Source: Medicago truncatula (taxonomy: Eukaryota > Streptophyta > Magnoliopsida > Fabales > Fabaceae). From it: a stretch of DNA of 64,000 bases. The stretch lies in assembly GCF_003473485.1 (NCBI RefSeq), contig NC_053046.1, forward strand, positions 43,671,832 through 43,735,831, in the 5' to 3' direction. Below are positions 1-12,068 of this stretch, piece after piece (within the stretch, counting starts at the first letter, position 1; the number at the start of each line of letters is the position of its first letter). The notes below the pieces were generated by a model. The model saw only the letters and a list, made by a program, of their open reading frames with translations. It made no database searches and was not told where the DNA came from. A program made the translations under genes and the position numbers.

Positions 1-1007
1 TTATATTCTCATCATGTCCTAAATTAATTGACTCGTTTAACTTTTCAATAAAATATTAATTACTTTTTTCAATTATAACTATAATTAATGTTACTTTTAT
101 CATTTTCAATTTAATATATTGCATTTTGCATTTATGATAATGGTAAATAAACAAATATTTGACAATAGCACTTTTTTGAAGAAACAAATACTTGACAATA
201 GCACTTAAAACCATTTTTCTTTCCTCTTCACTAATACATTTTTTTAATAAGTTTGAAATGAAAAAAAAAACTCACTTAAATTGAGATGGAGGGAGTAGTT
301 TTATCATTATCTACAAATATACTTTTTTACAGAAAAATGTGAAACACTTCTCCCTTTTTCTTTATATTTCACACCATCCAAATCTCTCTCTTTCCATTCT
401 CTCTAAACTTCCAAACAAAGTTTAATTGCATAGTATTTATATATGTGTACATGCAAAAAAGATGATTGTTCTTCTCCTTTTTAAAATTGTTCATTCTCTT
501 ATCTCAGCAGAGGTTAATTCACGCTCGACATTTTTCAGCATAAGTCAACTCACAGTGACACTTTTAAGATTGGATAACCGACTTAAAAAGTGATTAAACC
601 GATATTAAAAATAACAATATGAGTTAACTTATACTGAAAAATACTAAACATAGATTAACTTATGCTGAAACAAAGGAATGAACAATTTTATAAAAGAGAA
701 GATTAATTTTTATACAAAGAATCACATATTCTTAAACACTAAAATATTTGATTTTGTGACCATATATAAGCAAGTTGCACTTCAAAACAAAAAAAATTTG
801 ACCATCTTGAATAAAAACAAATGTCCAATAACTTCTATCATATTTAATGTTATTATTCATAAATTACCCTTCAACTAATGTGATTTTTTTCTTTGACGGA
901 ACAAGTTTCCATGAATGATAATTTAAAAATTACAATTGTATTTTTTATAACTTTAAAAGAAATAATGACACAAACTAATTTTGTTAAAGGGTGTCATTTT
1001 TTGTTAT
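1..1007. other. AT-rich upstream region, no gene seen
   Basis: Only short chance frames are present and none has coding character. A pyrimidine-rich stretch (about 345-420) could be leader or promoter sequence of the gene starting at 1401, but nothing in the sequence fixes a transcription start. Confidence 0.5.
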
Positions 1008-1152
1008 TCCATCCGTTTTTAAATATAAGCAAAATTAATTTTTTAAATTCATTCAATTAATGATGTATGTGATTCATAGTATGAACCATATACATCATTA
1101 ATTCAATAAAATTAAAAAGTCAATTTTACTTATATTTAAAATGAATGGAGGA
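1008..1152. mobile_element. Stowaway-like MITE
   Basis: The block is a near-palindrome. It opens with TCCATCCGTTTTTAAATATA and closes with the inverted counterpart ending ATGGAGGA, with the arms meeting around the ATGATGTATG/CATACATCAT centre. The CTCC(G/A)TTTT-type ends are typical of Stowaway (Tc1/mariner-derived) MITEs. No protein is encoded. It lies about 250 bp before the SAP/SLB1 start codon, so it may be part of that promoter. Confidence 0.6.
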
Positions 1153-1400
1153 CTTATATTCAAGACGGGAGGGGTATTTAATCGGAAAAGTATAGGTTAA
1201 TATTTTACTGTGGAGATTAATAATTTATTACAGCAATGACACAAATATTTAAGCAAAAATTGAGAGACAGTGGCTTTTGGGGTCCCTCAGTTTGTGTCCT
1301 TATCTCCAACCTTTTTGTCTTTGTTCCTTTCTGGTCCCGTTTCTACTTGTTCATTCCCCACTTTTTTAGCTTTTAGACCCCTCCACTTCTCTCACTCCTC

Positions 1401-4400
1401 ATGTCTTCTTCTTCCTCCTCCTCTTCTTCTTCATCACAACCATCTTCACCTTCAATTACTCCTTATGATGTTCCTTCTTCCTCAAATGTTGTTACTGACA
1501 TTCCTGGTCCTAGCACTTCTCATCAATCTGAAGAAGCTCCTTCATCTTCTTCCTCTCGCCAACGTGCTATGAATGAAGTATGGCTTGAACCTGTTGTTGA
1601 AGCATTGGCTACTCAAGTTGCCATTGATGCTTCTCATTATCATGGTCGTCTTGCTGCTGCTTCTGCTCTTGCCATTATTTTTCAGGTCACATTTTCTTCA
1701 TTTTATTTTTTAAATTAATTAATAAAGTTTGTTAATATAATCAATTAGGTTATGTTTTATATGTTGAGTCCAACAATGAAGAATTATATTTTTTAAGGAA
1801 AAAAATTGAGTGAGTTGTTGAATGTGTAGCATGTGTAACTGATCCAGCTTTTTCAGTTCCGAAAATGGACAAATTATTGGTCAAGTCAAACATTATGCAT
1901 TGTAACCTGCAGAGATATATGCAGATACCCTTTATGTAAAAATAATATTTCTTTTGGATCATTTGTTAAATTTCTTCTTGTGATATGATGATTTTTTAAA
2001 GAACTTTAGACCCAATACATTGGTACATTCATTCAAGTAATTGGATTAGGATTTATGTTTTTTGTTTTGAGATGCTTAATTTGAAGCATCCTAGAAAAAA
2101 CTGTTCCTTAAAAACGGCTACTTTTAAGGCGGGTCATTTTCCAAACTAAATGTGTGTCCCTTTCACAAAAAGGGTAAATGTATTTTCTTGTTTGGTATTA
2201 TATGAAAAAGGCTTTGAATTTTGATGTTTACCTTTCTTGGCATGAAATCCTTTTTTGACTGAGCTTTTTAATTATTCTAGATATCTATAATCTATCTAAT
2301 CTAATAAATCCATGGCTTGCCTTTTTTCTATCTAAAAACATCTTCTTAGTAGCTTTTTACTTTGTTTCAGAAGGATTGTTTTCTTAAATAACACAAGGAG
2401 GGAAACATGAATAGTGATTTATGTCTCATTACTATCGTCCTTTCTACCATATAGTACTCTACTGTTTTTATTTTTATTTTTATAAATAGTACTACTGTTT
2501 TTATGTTTCTTTATATAGTTAGAGCAATGAAATTGTACAACTTTTGGTCCTGTTTGGTTTCATATTATTCTATTATTAAAATCAATCAATTGAGTGCAAA
2601 GTGTGTGCCACAGCTTTTCTCTAGCTACTTGGATTTGCCCTAAGATTTATATTCGTAGAAATCTGCAGTTGGGTTGGATCGGGTAGAAGTGGTTAGATCC
2701 ACCTTTTGGATTTAAATTCAGAATTGTACTCACATTTAGTGATTAATTTCTAACCTAAATAATTTCATTTTACTCATAATTCTAAAAATAGAAGAATGAT
2801 TAAATCTTGTTACATTCTTACCAAAAGAGATTCTTAGTTTTACCAATTGGTGGTAAAATTAAGCACATAATCAATTAGTTTCTAAAACATTTAAGGATTG
2901 ATATGTTTGAATTGTTATTATTGTCACTGTTATTATGTTCGGTGTAAACCATTGATTTCTCATCTCATCAAAAGACGTTGTTTAATTTCTCCACCCTCAA
3001 TTTTCGATACAATTTTTTTTTTTTTTTTTGCCTCATTAGCTTATGTCGCTTGTTAGCATCACCTAGTCTTTAAAAAAAAGTTTTGTTCCTAATTATATTA
3101 GTCTCAGTACAAGTTACTAGCTACATTGTTATGAAACTTTTAAAGTTAAACACATAATACAAGGAATATTTTAAGAATGTCTGCACATAAAATGGATATG
3201 CTAATTTTATTGCCAAGTTTTTTTCCGTCTTTTGTAAGAATGAGTTGAACAATAAATTATAATGTTAAAAGTAATTTTAAAATCAAAAACTATAAATACT
3301 CCTTTCAATTAGAATCAATTCTAATTGTTAAATCAATTTTACTTCAAAACAATCAAATATTTTTAAATCAATTTTAAACTGTCAGAATCAATTTTGACTC
3401 CTCTAAAATAGAATCAAATATACATTTAATATACATGTGTAAAGAAGAAATGAAAATGTTTATAAAAAGAGACGGTGAGAGTATTTTATAATAATAATAT
3501 AATACAATGGTCAAGAAGCAACATATGTATAAAAGCCAAAAATCACATGGATTCCAATTCTTGCCTTGACAATACCCCATTCCTTTTGTATCTATGTGTG
3601 AAGCTCCCTCTCATTGGGTTCTTTCCCAATAAATTAAATAGTATGATAGCAGTATTAAAAATGTTAAAGATCCATTTAATTTTTAAAATATGTTTATTTT
3701 AACTTGTTAATATAAAATGTGAGATTCTGTCTGCAAGTTTTAGTTCAATTGATATAAATGCTGAAATTGTTAGGCCGGACGTCTTGATTGGGGTTCGAAC
3801 CCTGACACCTCTATTTATGTCTGTTAGTTTATAATAACTTTGCCATTTCATCTATCTACCAAAAAAATGTGAGATTCTTAAAAAGTGAACTATTTTTGAA
3901 ATAAATAATATTTTTAAGAAGTGAACTATTCTTGATAAGTTTACTCTTAACATAGTTGGATTTAGGGCATACTTTGTCTCATTAATTAAAGTAGACAGTG
4001 TAGATATCTAAATTTAAATTTTGCATGAATGCCTCCGGTATGCATTGAGATATTCTTTTCACACATAACTTAACTTTTATACACTATACTTATATGGTTT
4101 TTGAGTTTTTAAGATGAATAAATGGATCTGTCAACTGAATTAGGTTCACGAGGACACACTCAATCGTCCTCGATCTATTGTGTGGAAATTCACATATGTA
4201 TCCGAATAGCACAACTTATTTTAAATATATGAAAGTATAATTATTATTTTTCTACATAATTAATTAATTAATTGCTAGTACTTTAGAAGATGGTTGATGG
4301 TTTGTTAGTGGAACATGTAGCAAGAAAGATGACCGGATATTTGTCTTTAGGCTTGTTGGAAGGGTTGTTATTGTTTGTAGAAGTTGATAGATTCTCTTGT

Positions 4401-6223
4401 TGGAACAAGACAGAGCCTTGACCATACCTTTATTGGAAATGAAAGTGAAATATATGTGGGGTACCACGCTAGCTATAGCTTTTGATACTCTACCATGTTT
4501 TACTATCCTAATATTTCATTTTCATACATTACACACGACTACATGAACAGCAACTAAGATATTGACTTGTTTCGTTATCTTACCTCATATTAATCTATAT
4601 GCTAGTATAGACTATGGACCACATCATATCAATTTCTGTCTTTGCTATTGCTATATAGTATCATATCATAAATTTTATTTTATTGGACCATAATATATGA
4701 TAATAATAGGTCATGCTCTTGACCATCTCATCCAACCACCTCCTTTTTGATTGAGAATATCTTCCACCATATCTTATCTATGGAAGAATGTGAAAATCGT
4801 ACTTAGTATATACACTTCAATTTTATCTGTCACAATCGCACCTTCCCTCTGAATGGGAACACACATCATCACCTTGAACAGTCAATTTTCTAATTTCAAT
4901 ATTTAATTTTGGTACCTATACCTATATGTATATTCTATAGTGTCTTAATCGTCAAATAAATATAAATAATCTACTATAGTATATTAAATTGAGATTAACA
5001 TGTAATATTTTTTTTTTGCATGATATGGGTCTTGATGTTTTTATATGGTTGGAAAATGCATGCAGGTTTGTTCAACATGGAGGGAAGTGTCACGTTCGGA
5101 TCTACTGTGGCAGAGGCTCACGAGACGCATCTGGCGCAGAACATATAGATTGAGGGACACGTGGCAGTTAGAGTACATCTACTGGCATCGAACGGCTAGG
5201 AACTTTACCACAGGTAGACATGCTTTAGTGGTCCCACAATATGATCCAGGAGATCACCACCAAAACCTCATCTGCCGCTGCCTCACTCTCTCCGACACCC
5301 ACCTTGCCTGTGGCTTCGTCGACGGTAGTGTCCGACTCTTCGATCTCCACACCGGTGCACATGTTAGCACATTTTGGTCCAACCATGGTCTTCTATTTGG
5401 CCCGTTCTCACAATCCGTTTCAGGAATTGTAATTGGAAGCTCTACTCTCGCCTTCGCGAGATTAGATGGAGATGTCTACATTGCTATTATAAATGGGCCT
5501 GGACCAATACCCGGGCCCATTCCTGCACGACGGGCAATTATTGGTGATGTTGTTAATAACGGAGTATTAGTAGAATTTGCCGGCTCTAGTCGTTGGTGGG
5601 TTGGTTTATATGCTGGCCATGCAGGCGGGGCTTTTCAAATATGGGACGCGCACACGGAACAGCGCGTGTTCGTTGGCGGTTCATTAACCGATCCAGAAAC
5701 AGTTCAAGGATGGCATATGTTAACCGAATTAGTTGAACCGGTCGGTCGAGTCCGAGTCACCGAAAGAGAATTTGTAGTAGCTTGCACAAGTACAAGATTA
5801 GTTTGTTTCAACTTAAGAAACCCAGAGGTTCTATTACGTGATGTAGTGTCCACGACAGGATTCATTGTTGGATCATTGGATGTTAGCCATGAGGTTTTTG
5901 TTGTGGTGGAAAGAAGTGGTGTTGGAACTGTTAGGCGCGTGAATAATTTCGAGCGCGTGAGTAGGTTTAGATTAAGGGCTTCATGGTTAAGAGGTTTATT
6001 AGTGTGCATGAATTTGGGGTATGTTATAACCTATTCTGGTGGGTCTGGTTTGTTGAGAGTGTGGGACATACATGAACCTGCGGCGCGATTGTGCATCACG
6101 CTCCCAGTTAGAGATGATGGAGAAGGACAGGTTAATGGTAATAGCATGGTTGCAAATCAAACTCACGTGGCTATATCATTTAATGATTCTTCTATACATT
6201 TATTGGATTTTAGTGTACAGTAA
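1401..6223 (+). CDS. SLB1: SAP-type F-box protein controlling organ size (SLB1/MIO1 orthologue)
   Basis: Two exons, 1401-1685 and 5066-6223 (stop TAA), joined in phase 0, give 480 residues; Arabidopsis STERILE APETALA (SAP) is about 450. The join restores a continuous family stretch, ...ALAIIFQ|VCSTWREVSRSDLLWQ. Residues 1-55 are a Ser-rich low-complexity leader (TCT/TCC run at the start codon), 56-115 the F-box-like region, and the rest a WD-like beta-propeller (for example GAFQIWDAHTEQ, LLRVWDIHE, SIHLLDFSVQ). Family knowledge: SAP is the substrate adaptor of an SCF ubiquitin ligase that removes PEAPOD/KIX-type repressors; its Medicago orthologue, described as SLB1 or MIO1, acts on BIG SEEDS1 and sets leaf size and branching. 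The 3,380-bp intron (1686-5065) carries a SINE. The donor is CAG|GTCACA and the acceptor TGCATGCAG|GTT. I am confident of the SAP family; the Medicago name rests on inferred species. Confidence 0.9.
3729..3864 (+). mobile_element. tRNA-derived SINE in the SLB1 intron
   Basis: A 14-bp target duplication, AAATGTGAGATTCT, sits at 3715-3728 and 3865-3878. Inside are a pol III A-box-like stretch (TTTTAGTTCAATTGATA) and a perfect B box (GGGGTTCGAACCC), then a tRNA-unrelated body ending in CTACC plus an A tail. This is a complete, fairly recent SINE on the same strand as the host gene. Confidence 0.8.
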
Positions 6224-6690
6224 TATTTGAATAAGCTCAAGCATTTATCCCATTATAGAGTATTTTTAGGAGAGGATGATTACTATCCTCACATTCATTA
6301 TGATTTTAAGTTCATTTTCTCTTGTATCTAATCTTACAAAAATAACATCTATTGTTATTTTACCTTATTCATTCATTCCATATATTTGTCATTTTATTTT
6401 CTTTATATACATTGGCGTCTATATTGAGTTTAATTCGGTTTAATAAGATGTAATATCACACATGCAATGTCTCTTTAGTATAGATTAATGGGAGTTCTTG
6501 GACAATGTGTGTTACATCAAATTATGATTAAATGGAGGAAACTGATAGTGTTATATTGAAAGAGAGGGTGAAAGAGTATGTAAAAATAAAAAGGTAGTAG
6601 AAATTATCAGCCAATGATTATTACCAACCTATCAGAAAATTGAGTAAAATTAAAAAGTTGAAACTATCAACAAATATAGTTAATATATTC
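6224..6690. other. 3' flank of SLB1, nothing else seen
   Basis: AT-rich sequence with T-rich stretches that may hold the polyadenylation site of the upstream gene. No open frame with coding character. Confidence 0.4.
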
Positions 6691-6791
6691 TCTCCGTTTC
6701 AAAATATAAGAAAATTTTATTTTTTAGATTCATTCATTTAATGATGTATGTTTAAAAAGTGAATTTTGCTTATATTTTAAAATGAAAGGAG
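6691..6791. mobile_element. Stowaway-like MITE (short)
   Basis: Same end sequences as the element at 1008-1152: CTCTCCGTTTCAAAATATAA at the left and its inverted counterpart ending AAATGAAAGGAG at the right, with ATGATGTATG near the middle. Part of the centre is deleted. Confidence 0.55.
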
Positions 6792-6900
6792 TAGTTAATA
6801 TCCCTTCTATATCTAAAACACCATTGCGATTGTTTTCCTTTATTTTTATAATCTACTTTTTTAATTATTATCAAATACAAATATATATATTAAGATAAAT

Positions 6901-7061
6901 GTTAATGAGTGTCTTTAAAACATTGATTAAAGTGTTAAAATTAGTAAAGTTTTATTAAAAAGTGGCTTAATTATTGATAGGATAAAATTAAAAACTTACA
7001 TTTCTATGATAAAATTTATATTAAAGAATTGCTTAACTAATGTCTTAAGGTGCTGGCTAGC
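6901..7061. mobile_element. MITE with GTTAAxxAGTGTCTxxAA ends
   Basis: The left end GTTAATGAGTGTCTTTAAAA is repeated inverted at the right end (complement reads GCTAGCCAGCACCTTAAGAC, then ATTAGTTAAG). The same terminal design is seen at 12147-12309, and a right-end remnant occurs near 8790-8840, so this is a small repeat family. No coding capacity. Confidence 0.5.
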
Positions 7062-7136
7062 AAGACCACATATTAGTGATCTTTCCTAAAAAAAAAACCA
7101 TTTGATTAAATGAATAGAATTTCACAATATTAATAA

Positions 7137-7544
7137 GGGAATTTCTACGGTACACTCACAAAGTGAGGTGTACCGGTACTCATACTTCATAATTTTATAA
7201 ATTAAAGATCATTTTTTATGTAATAAATAGTTATTTTCAATATTTATATTTTATAAAACATTATTTCATAAGAAAAAACATCATTTCATTGTTTATAAGA
7301 ATTATAGTAATTTTTTTTTACATATTATCATAAAAAATAATGAATGTTCTCGATTATGAGTGATAAAAATTCAAAAAATAGTATTTTTATTTTGTTGACA
7401 TTTTTTATGAATAAAATTTAGTTATTATAATTATAAATGATATAAAATAATATTTTTCTTCAAAAAATAACTTATTTAACTATTAATTTAAAAAGTGGGT
7501 GTAGCGGTACACTCAAATATATTAGTTGTACCATAGAATTTTCC
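7137..7544. mobile_element. Mutator-type MITE, copy 1
   Basis: Begins GGGAATTTCTACGGTACACT and ends with the inverted form ...GTACCATAGAATTTTCC. The flanking 9-mers are TATTAATAA (7128-7136) and TGTTAATAA (7545-7553), an 8/9 match as expected for a Mutator-like 9-bp target duplication. A second copy of the same family and length lies at 54911-55320. Non-coding. Confidence 0.75.
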
Positions 7545-7816
7545 TGTTAATAAATAAAGGATATTTTTTAGAAAGTAAATATATGTAGTACGCTTTATAA
7601 ATTTAGTATTAATAGTTTTTCTTAATTCTTGTAGATTGACCAATAGTCTTGTTTAAATGAACTAAAGTGGTAGTTTGATTCTATAACTATTTGGGAAAAG
7701 CTAAGTATTTAAGAATTAAATGTAAAGTTTTTTTTTTAAAAAAAATTGAGTTTTTAGGAATAAATATTTAAAGTAACCTTGAATGGTTTGTTAGGAATTT
7801 AGGTTTTTGAGTGAAT

Positions 7817-7863
7817 ATCTTACTAATTGGATTTTCTTTATAAAAAAAAAATCTTACTAATTG
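7817..7863 (+). repeat. Tail-only micro-insertion with 13-bp target duplication
   Basis: ATCTTACTAATTG occurs at 7817-7829 and 7851-7863. Between them are 21 bp (7830-7850) ending in a run of nine A. The layout is that of a retroposon reduced to its 3' tail. Confidence 0.6.
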
Positions 7864-7881
7864 AATTTGATGAGAGGATTA

Positions 7882-7980
7882 CTCCCTCCGTTTTTTAAAT
7901 ATAAATAAATTTTAATTTTTAGAATCATTTAATTAATGATGTATGTGTCTGAATAATTGTAAAAATTAAAATTTACAAGA
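7882..7980. mobile_element. Stowaway-like MITE fragment
   Basis: A good left end, CTCCCTCCGTTTTTTAAATA, is followed by the family's ATGATGTATG core, but the right end is decayed. Confidence 0.45.
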
Positions 7981-7999
7981 ATATTACTATCTACTTTTT

Positions 8000-10090
8000 T
8001 TTTTTAGTTTATAGAGGTAAGAAATGCCAACGACCGTTGTCTCACGCCTTTCTTGGGAATGAAATATAAAAATGGTTGCTTCGGCATGCTTTGAAATTTT
8101 TTCTGTTTATGTATATTCACACGTGCATATAAGAAGTGATGGATCATCAAGATTTTTCAAATTTGATTGATTAGCAAGGCAATGCACTAGTAATATTATT
8201 TTTCTTTCTGTCATGTAGAAAACATAAAGTTAAGCTTAGAGTTAAAGCAAGACTTTTTCTTGCATAGAGAATATCACGCATCAACTGTATATACTCTGAT
8301 ATTGAAATGAATGTTGAGGAACTTTGTAAAACGTGAATTAAATCTCGATTCAGAGTGTACTCAGTCAAAATATGATACTGCCATAGTGTACATGCTACAG
8401 ATATGAGTTATAGCATCATTCTTTAGTTTTGGTTTTGGTTTCAGTCGATTTAAAATATGTTTTGTTGACTAACACTCCATTTATATTTAGAAAAATGTTA
8501 CTAACAAATATTATGGATAGTTATGAAGCACGGATACTCTTTAGGTTAGGCGTGTCTTGGTGTTGGATATGTGTCGTATTCGACACCGTCACGACATGTA
8601 ATTACATTGAATTATATAATTTTATTAAATTATCAACGGTGTCGACGTGTCAGTGTCTGTGTCGTGTTCAGTGTTCATATTTGTGCATTATAGTGGGGTA
8701 GTCTTTAAGAACTTTTAATAAAAGTTTTTATGAAAATTTGTATGTTCAAAAATATATAATATTTAATTTTTTAAAGAAATAATTTTAAAATTGAGATCGT
8801 TAAAGATGTTTTGAGACACTCGTCAACAAGACCCTGATATATAATGGAACTATGGAAGTACTATATTTTTTTGGTACATGAAACATCATCATCACGTATG
8901 CAAAGTACACCATGTCCTGAGTACATTCTTAAACATGTTGGACATAACAATGTTTCTATTAATTCATGACAAGTACTGTTCACGTCGTTTATTGAAAAGG
9001 ACATATATTTTTGCTAGTTTTTAATCACTCCTCTCTTGAGTAGCGAGTACAAGTAAAAGCAAGTGATTATGTATTTCAAGTATAATTAAAAACTTCGAGC
9101 TCATATATAAATAAACATGCTGACGAATTTCAGGATACTCTTTCGATAGGTTAAATCAAGTAATTATTCTTTTTAAATATCAAAGTTTTCAATTTTTAAT
9201 GCATTATTTACAAAAAAATGACTATTTAAAATTTTTAACTAATGTTCTGGGTACATTCGTTAACATTTATCTATAGATAAATATACTACCTCTGTCCCAA
9301 AATTAAAAGCAAGTATTTTCTATCAAGGGTGACCCAGCATCACCTAAGTATTTTCCATCAATTAATGCAAAAATATTTCCGATCATAAGATAATGAATGC
9401 ATTAACCTTTCCTCACATGCAAAGTAAACTTGACAGACAACCTGACCATGTTGTTAGGATTAAATCTAAACATTTTAGGACAAAAAAAAAATCTAATTAA
9501 CTTATATTTATAAATTAAGATAGAAGGTAAATAAATAGTACAGTGATGAATAGTAATAGTAATAGTAAAAAAAAATGTGTTTATAAATAGAGAAAAAAAG
9601 AGTAAAGACAAGTAGTTCTTTATTAGGCAGTTTGATAAATGTGAAAATAAATTATGAGAATAAATGAAGGACAAAGAGAGGTAGACACTATGCTGGTAGC
9701 TCTAGTACTGCTCTCTAGTCCCTAGTCTCTCCTGCTTCTATGCTTCACAATGCTTTTCTTCTGCAGCTTGTCTGTCTTTGTGTCTGCTTCTTCTGATCAA
9801 TACCATAGCTATGGCTATAACCTAACCTAACCTAGCTGCTCCTATTTACTGATCACATTATGTATTACATAATTACATTACATAGCTATATACCTATTAA
9901 TAGCTAGCCCTGCTTAATTCTGATCATATTATTATGAATAATATTACTTGCTTGCTTGACTTTGGCTGCACCTTCGAGATGTACTTATACTTCTTCTATG
10001 TACACATTTATGTATGTGGTTCACATTTATGTTGTTCAAGCTGCTTTTACTATAGTACGCGCATGGCATACCATAGGATAATTAATTGAT
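8000..10090. other. Intergenic stretch, no gene recognised
   Basis: No open frame shows coding character. Weak repeat traces are visible: a GTGTCG-rich segment at 8530-8670 (GTCGTATTCGACACCG and related motifs) that looks like an old MITE, and half a MITE near 9290-9330. The stretch 9700-9990 is less AT-rich and has short tandem words (AACCTAACCTAACC) that could be transcribed non-coding sequence, but I see no miRNA or structured RNA I recognise. Confidence 0.35.
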
Positions 10091-10435
10091 TGAGAATGGA
10101 ATATAACTTCTGATTTCTGACTATTATGCCTTTCCAACTTCATCATCTTAAAATATGTAAATTATGTCTTCATGCCAACAACATCTTCTGTTTGTCCAGG
10201 GTTCACTTTACTTATTCATCACTTATTCTTTTTTAATACTAGTAAATAATTAATTTTTACTGTTGCTTTAGAAAAATAGTAGTACTACAGATTTTTTTTA
10301 TTGGATCAAATTATGTGGTAAAGCTTCATTATGATAATTTTAAATCATTATTTTGAATTATAAGAGATCTTTGAAACATTTCCTTTTCCCTAAATATGTG
10401 ATTACTTTTATAAACTATTAGATATATTTATTTTT
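10091..10435. repeat. Local duplicated segment, copy 1
   Basis: About 345 bp starting TGAGAATGGAATATAACTTC that recurs in the same orientation at 11338-11711, with small insertions and deletions. It holds no reading frame I can support. The two copies are about 900 bp apart; the intervening sequence contains a Stowaway-like MITE and a TRIM-like element. Confidence 0.7.
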
Positions 10436-10588
10436 AAAATATATCACTTGTCCATGAATTGGGCTAACTCAATTTTGATAGTCCATGAATTAAGTGGGTC
10501 GACCATCTCTAATCTATTTATATAAGATGATCCATCGAATTAAGGCGGATCGGACCGGTCCAATTGACAACTCTAGATATTATTCATA

Positions 10589-10729
10589 CTCCCTCTGATC
10601 TCTATTATTAAAAGAAATTCACATTTAAGATACATTCAATAAATAATGTATTTGTTATACATTATAGATTAAATATATCATTTATTAAATAAATTTAAAA
10701 AATAGTTTTTAATAAAGACCAAAGAGAGT
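10589..10729. mobile_element. Stowaway-like MITE (CTCCCTCTGATC family)
   Basis: Left end CTCCCTCTGATCTCTATTAT, right end the inverted ...AATAAAGACCAAAGAGAG, with a symmetric core around ATACATTATAGAT. Two further members are at 12069-12335 and 12343-12508. Confidence 0.6.
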
Positions 10730-10866
10730 TTTATCAAGTATTTATCTCCAAAGAGCAAAATGAAGTATAAATGGAAAATATTAAAAATCAAGGGGAAAAG
10801 AGTTTTACTACTAATACTCTTGAAAATCAAACAAAATAGAGGACCAACAATACTCTTTGAATGATA

Positions 10867-11196
10867 TGTTAAAAGTTCTCACATTAGACAAAATATAGTC
10901 TGAGCATGTGACTATTTATAATTGGGGATAATCATCACTTTATAAACCGGTTTTGTACGATTGTGTTAGGTTCAAGCATAATTTTTAAGTTGGTATCAGA
11001 ATTTCTTCAAGATCCATTGAGCCATCTGCTATCAGGTTTTTACTATCGAACTATCCACCATTATGTCCACGAACCAAGTCAAATAGTATTGGTCGTGAGA
11101 GGGTGTGTTAAAGAGTCATACATCAAACAAAATATGACATAAACATATGTTTATAAGTGAAAATAAGTTGTGTTAGGCCCAACCATAATTTTTAAG
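10867..11196 (+). mobile_element. TRIM-like miniature LTR retrotransposon remnant
   Basis: Two related terminal segments, 10867-10988 and 11106-11196, both start TGTTAAA and both end TAATTTTTAA with a shared GTGTTAGG(T/C)(T/C)CAA block. Directly after the first is TTGGTATCAGA (10990-11000), the primer-binding site complementary to initiator tRNA-Met. A purine tract (GTGAGAGGG) precedes the second. The internal part is only about 117 bp, so this fits a terminal-repeat retrotransposon in miniature. The second LTR has an internal deletion. No clear target duplication. Confidence 0.55.
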
Positions 11197-11337
11197 AGCA
11201 TAGTCACAAGACCAACTATCTGTCTAATTCAACAATAACAAAATGAAGGATAAATGTCCTAGACTTCTCCCCTAAAAGATAAAACCAGTCAGAGGTATGC
11301 CTTCCATTAACGTTGCATCTTCATATGGATTGAACAA

Positions 11338-11711
11338 TGAGAATGGAATATCACTTCTGATTTCTGACTATTATGCCTTTTCAACTTCATCATCTAAAAA
11401 TATGAAAATTATGTCTTCATGCCAACAACATCTTCTGTTTGGCCAGTCACGACTTTACTTATTCATGACTTATTCTTTTTAACAAATAATAAATTATTAC
11501 TGTTGCTATAGAAAAACAGCACTACAGATTTTTATTTTTATTTTTGAAGGAAGTACTACAGATTTTCATTGAATCAAATTATGTGGTAAAGTTTCGTTAT
11601 GATAATTTTAAATTTTAAATAATTCTGGAATTATAACAAGATATCTTTGAAACATTTACTTGCCGCTAATATTTGGTTTTTTTTATAAACTTTTAGATAT
11701 GTTTTATTTTT
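11338..11711. repeat. Local duplicated segment, copy 2
   Basis: Direct repeat of 10091-10435. It differs mainly by small gaps and by the extra micro-insertion at 11533-11554, which the first copy lacks and so serves as an empty site. Confidence 0.7.
11521..11566 (-). repeat. Tail-only micro-insertion with 12-bp target duplication
   Basis: ACTACAGATTTT is found at 11521-11532 and 11555-11566 around a 22-bp T-rich insert whose complement contains CCTTCAAAAATAAAAATA. The paralogous segment near 10286 has a single uninterrupted ACTACAGATTTT, showing the state before insertion. Confidence 0.7.
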
Positions 11712-12068
11712 CGCTTTTCAAATCAGCACTGTTAATACAGCAAAGTGCTTGTTCGATAAAGAGTTAATATGTGTTAAGGCGAAAAGACTTTTATTTTTTA
11801 CTTGCGGAAAACACAGCATATTACTAATTAACCAATCATGTTAGCTCGGGATAATTTTGGGATGGTTTCTTTCGGAAAACTTAGCATTTTCCTTACAATA
11901 AATAAGCTTTTTTATTGTATAAATAGGTGATTTGAGTCGAATTTTTTTTCACTATTAATTCTTTTCATCAAACTAGGTTAAAAAAATTATTACATTATAG
12001 TTAAATGCTAAATTGGTAGATCTTAATTTACCACTCTTAAAACTAGAGTTCATGGAGATATAAGTCAT

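Noticed and set aside
1270..1572. Leucine-rich open frame over the first SLB1 exon
   Set aside because: It is the shifted-frame reading of the Ser-rich SLB1 leader and overlaps it fully; SLB1 joins in frame to its second exon.
9690..9990. A miRNA precursor upstream of the 10-kb duplication
   Set aside because: I looked for mature sequences of common plant miRNAs and a long stem and found neither.
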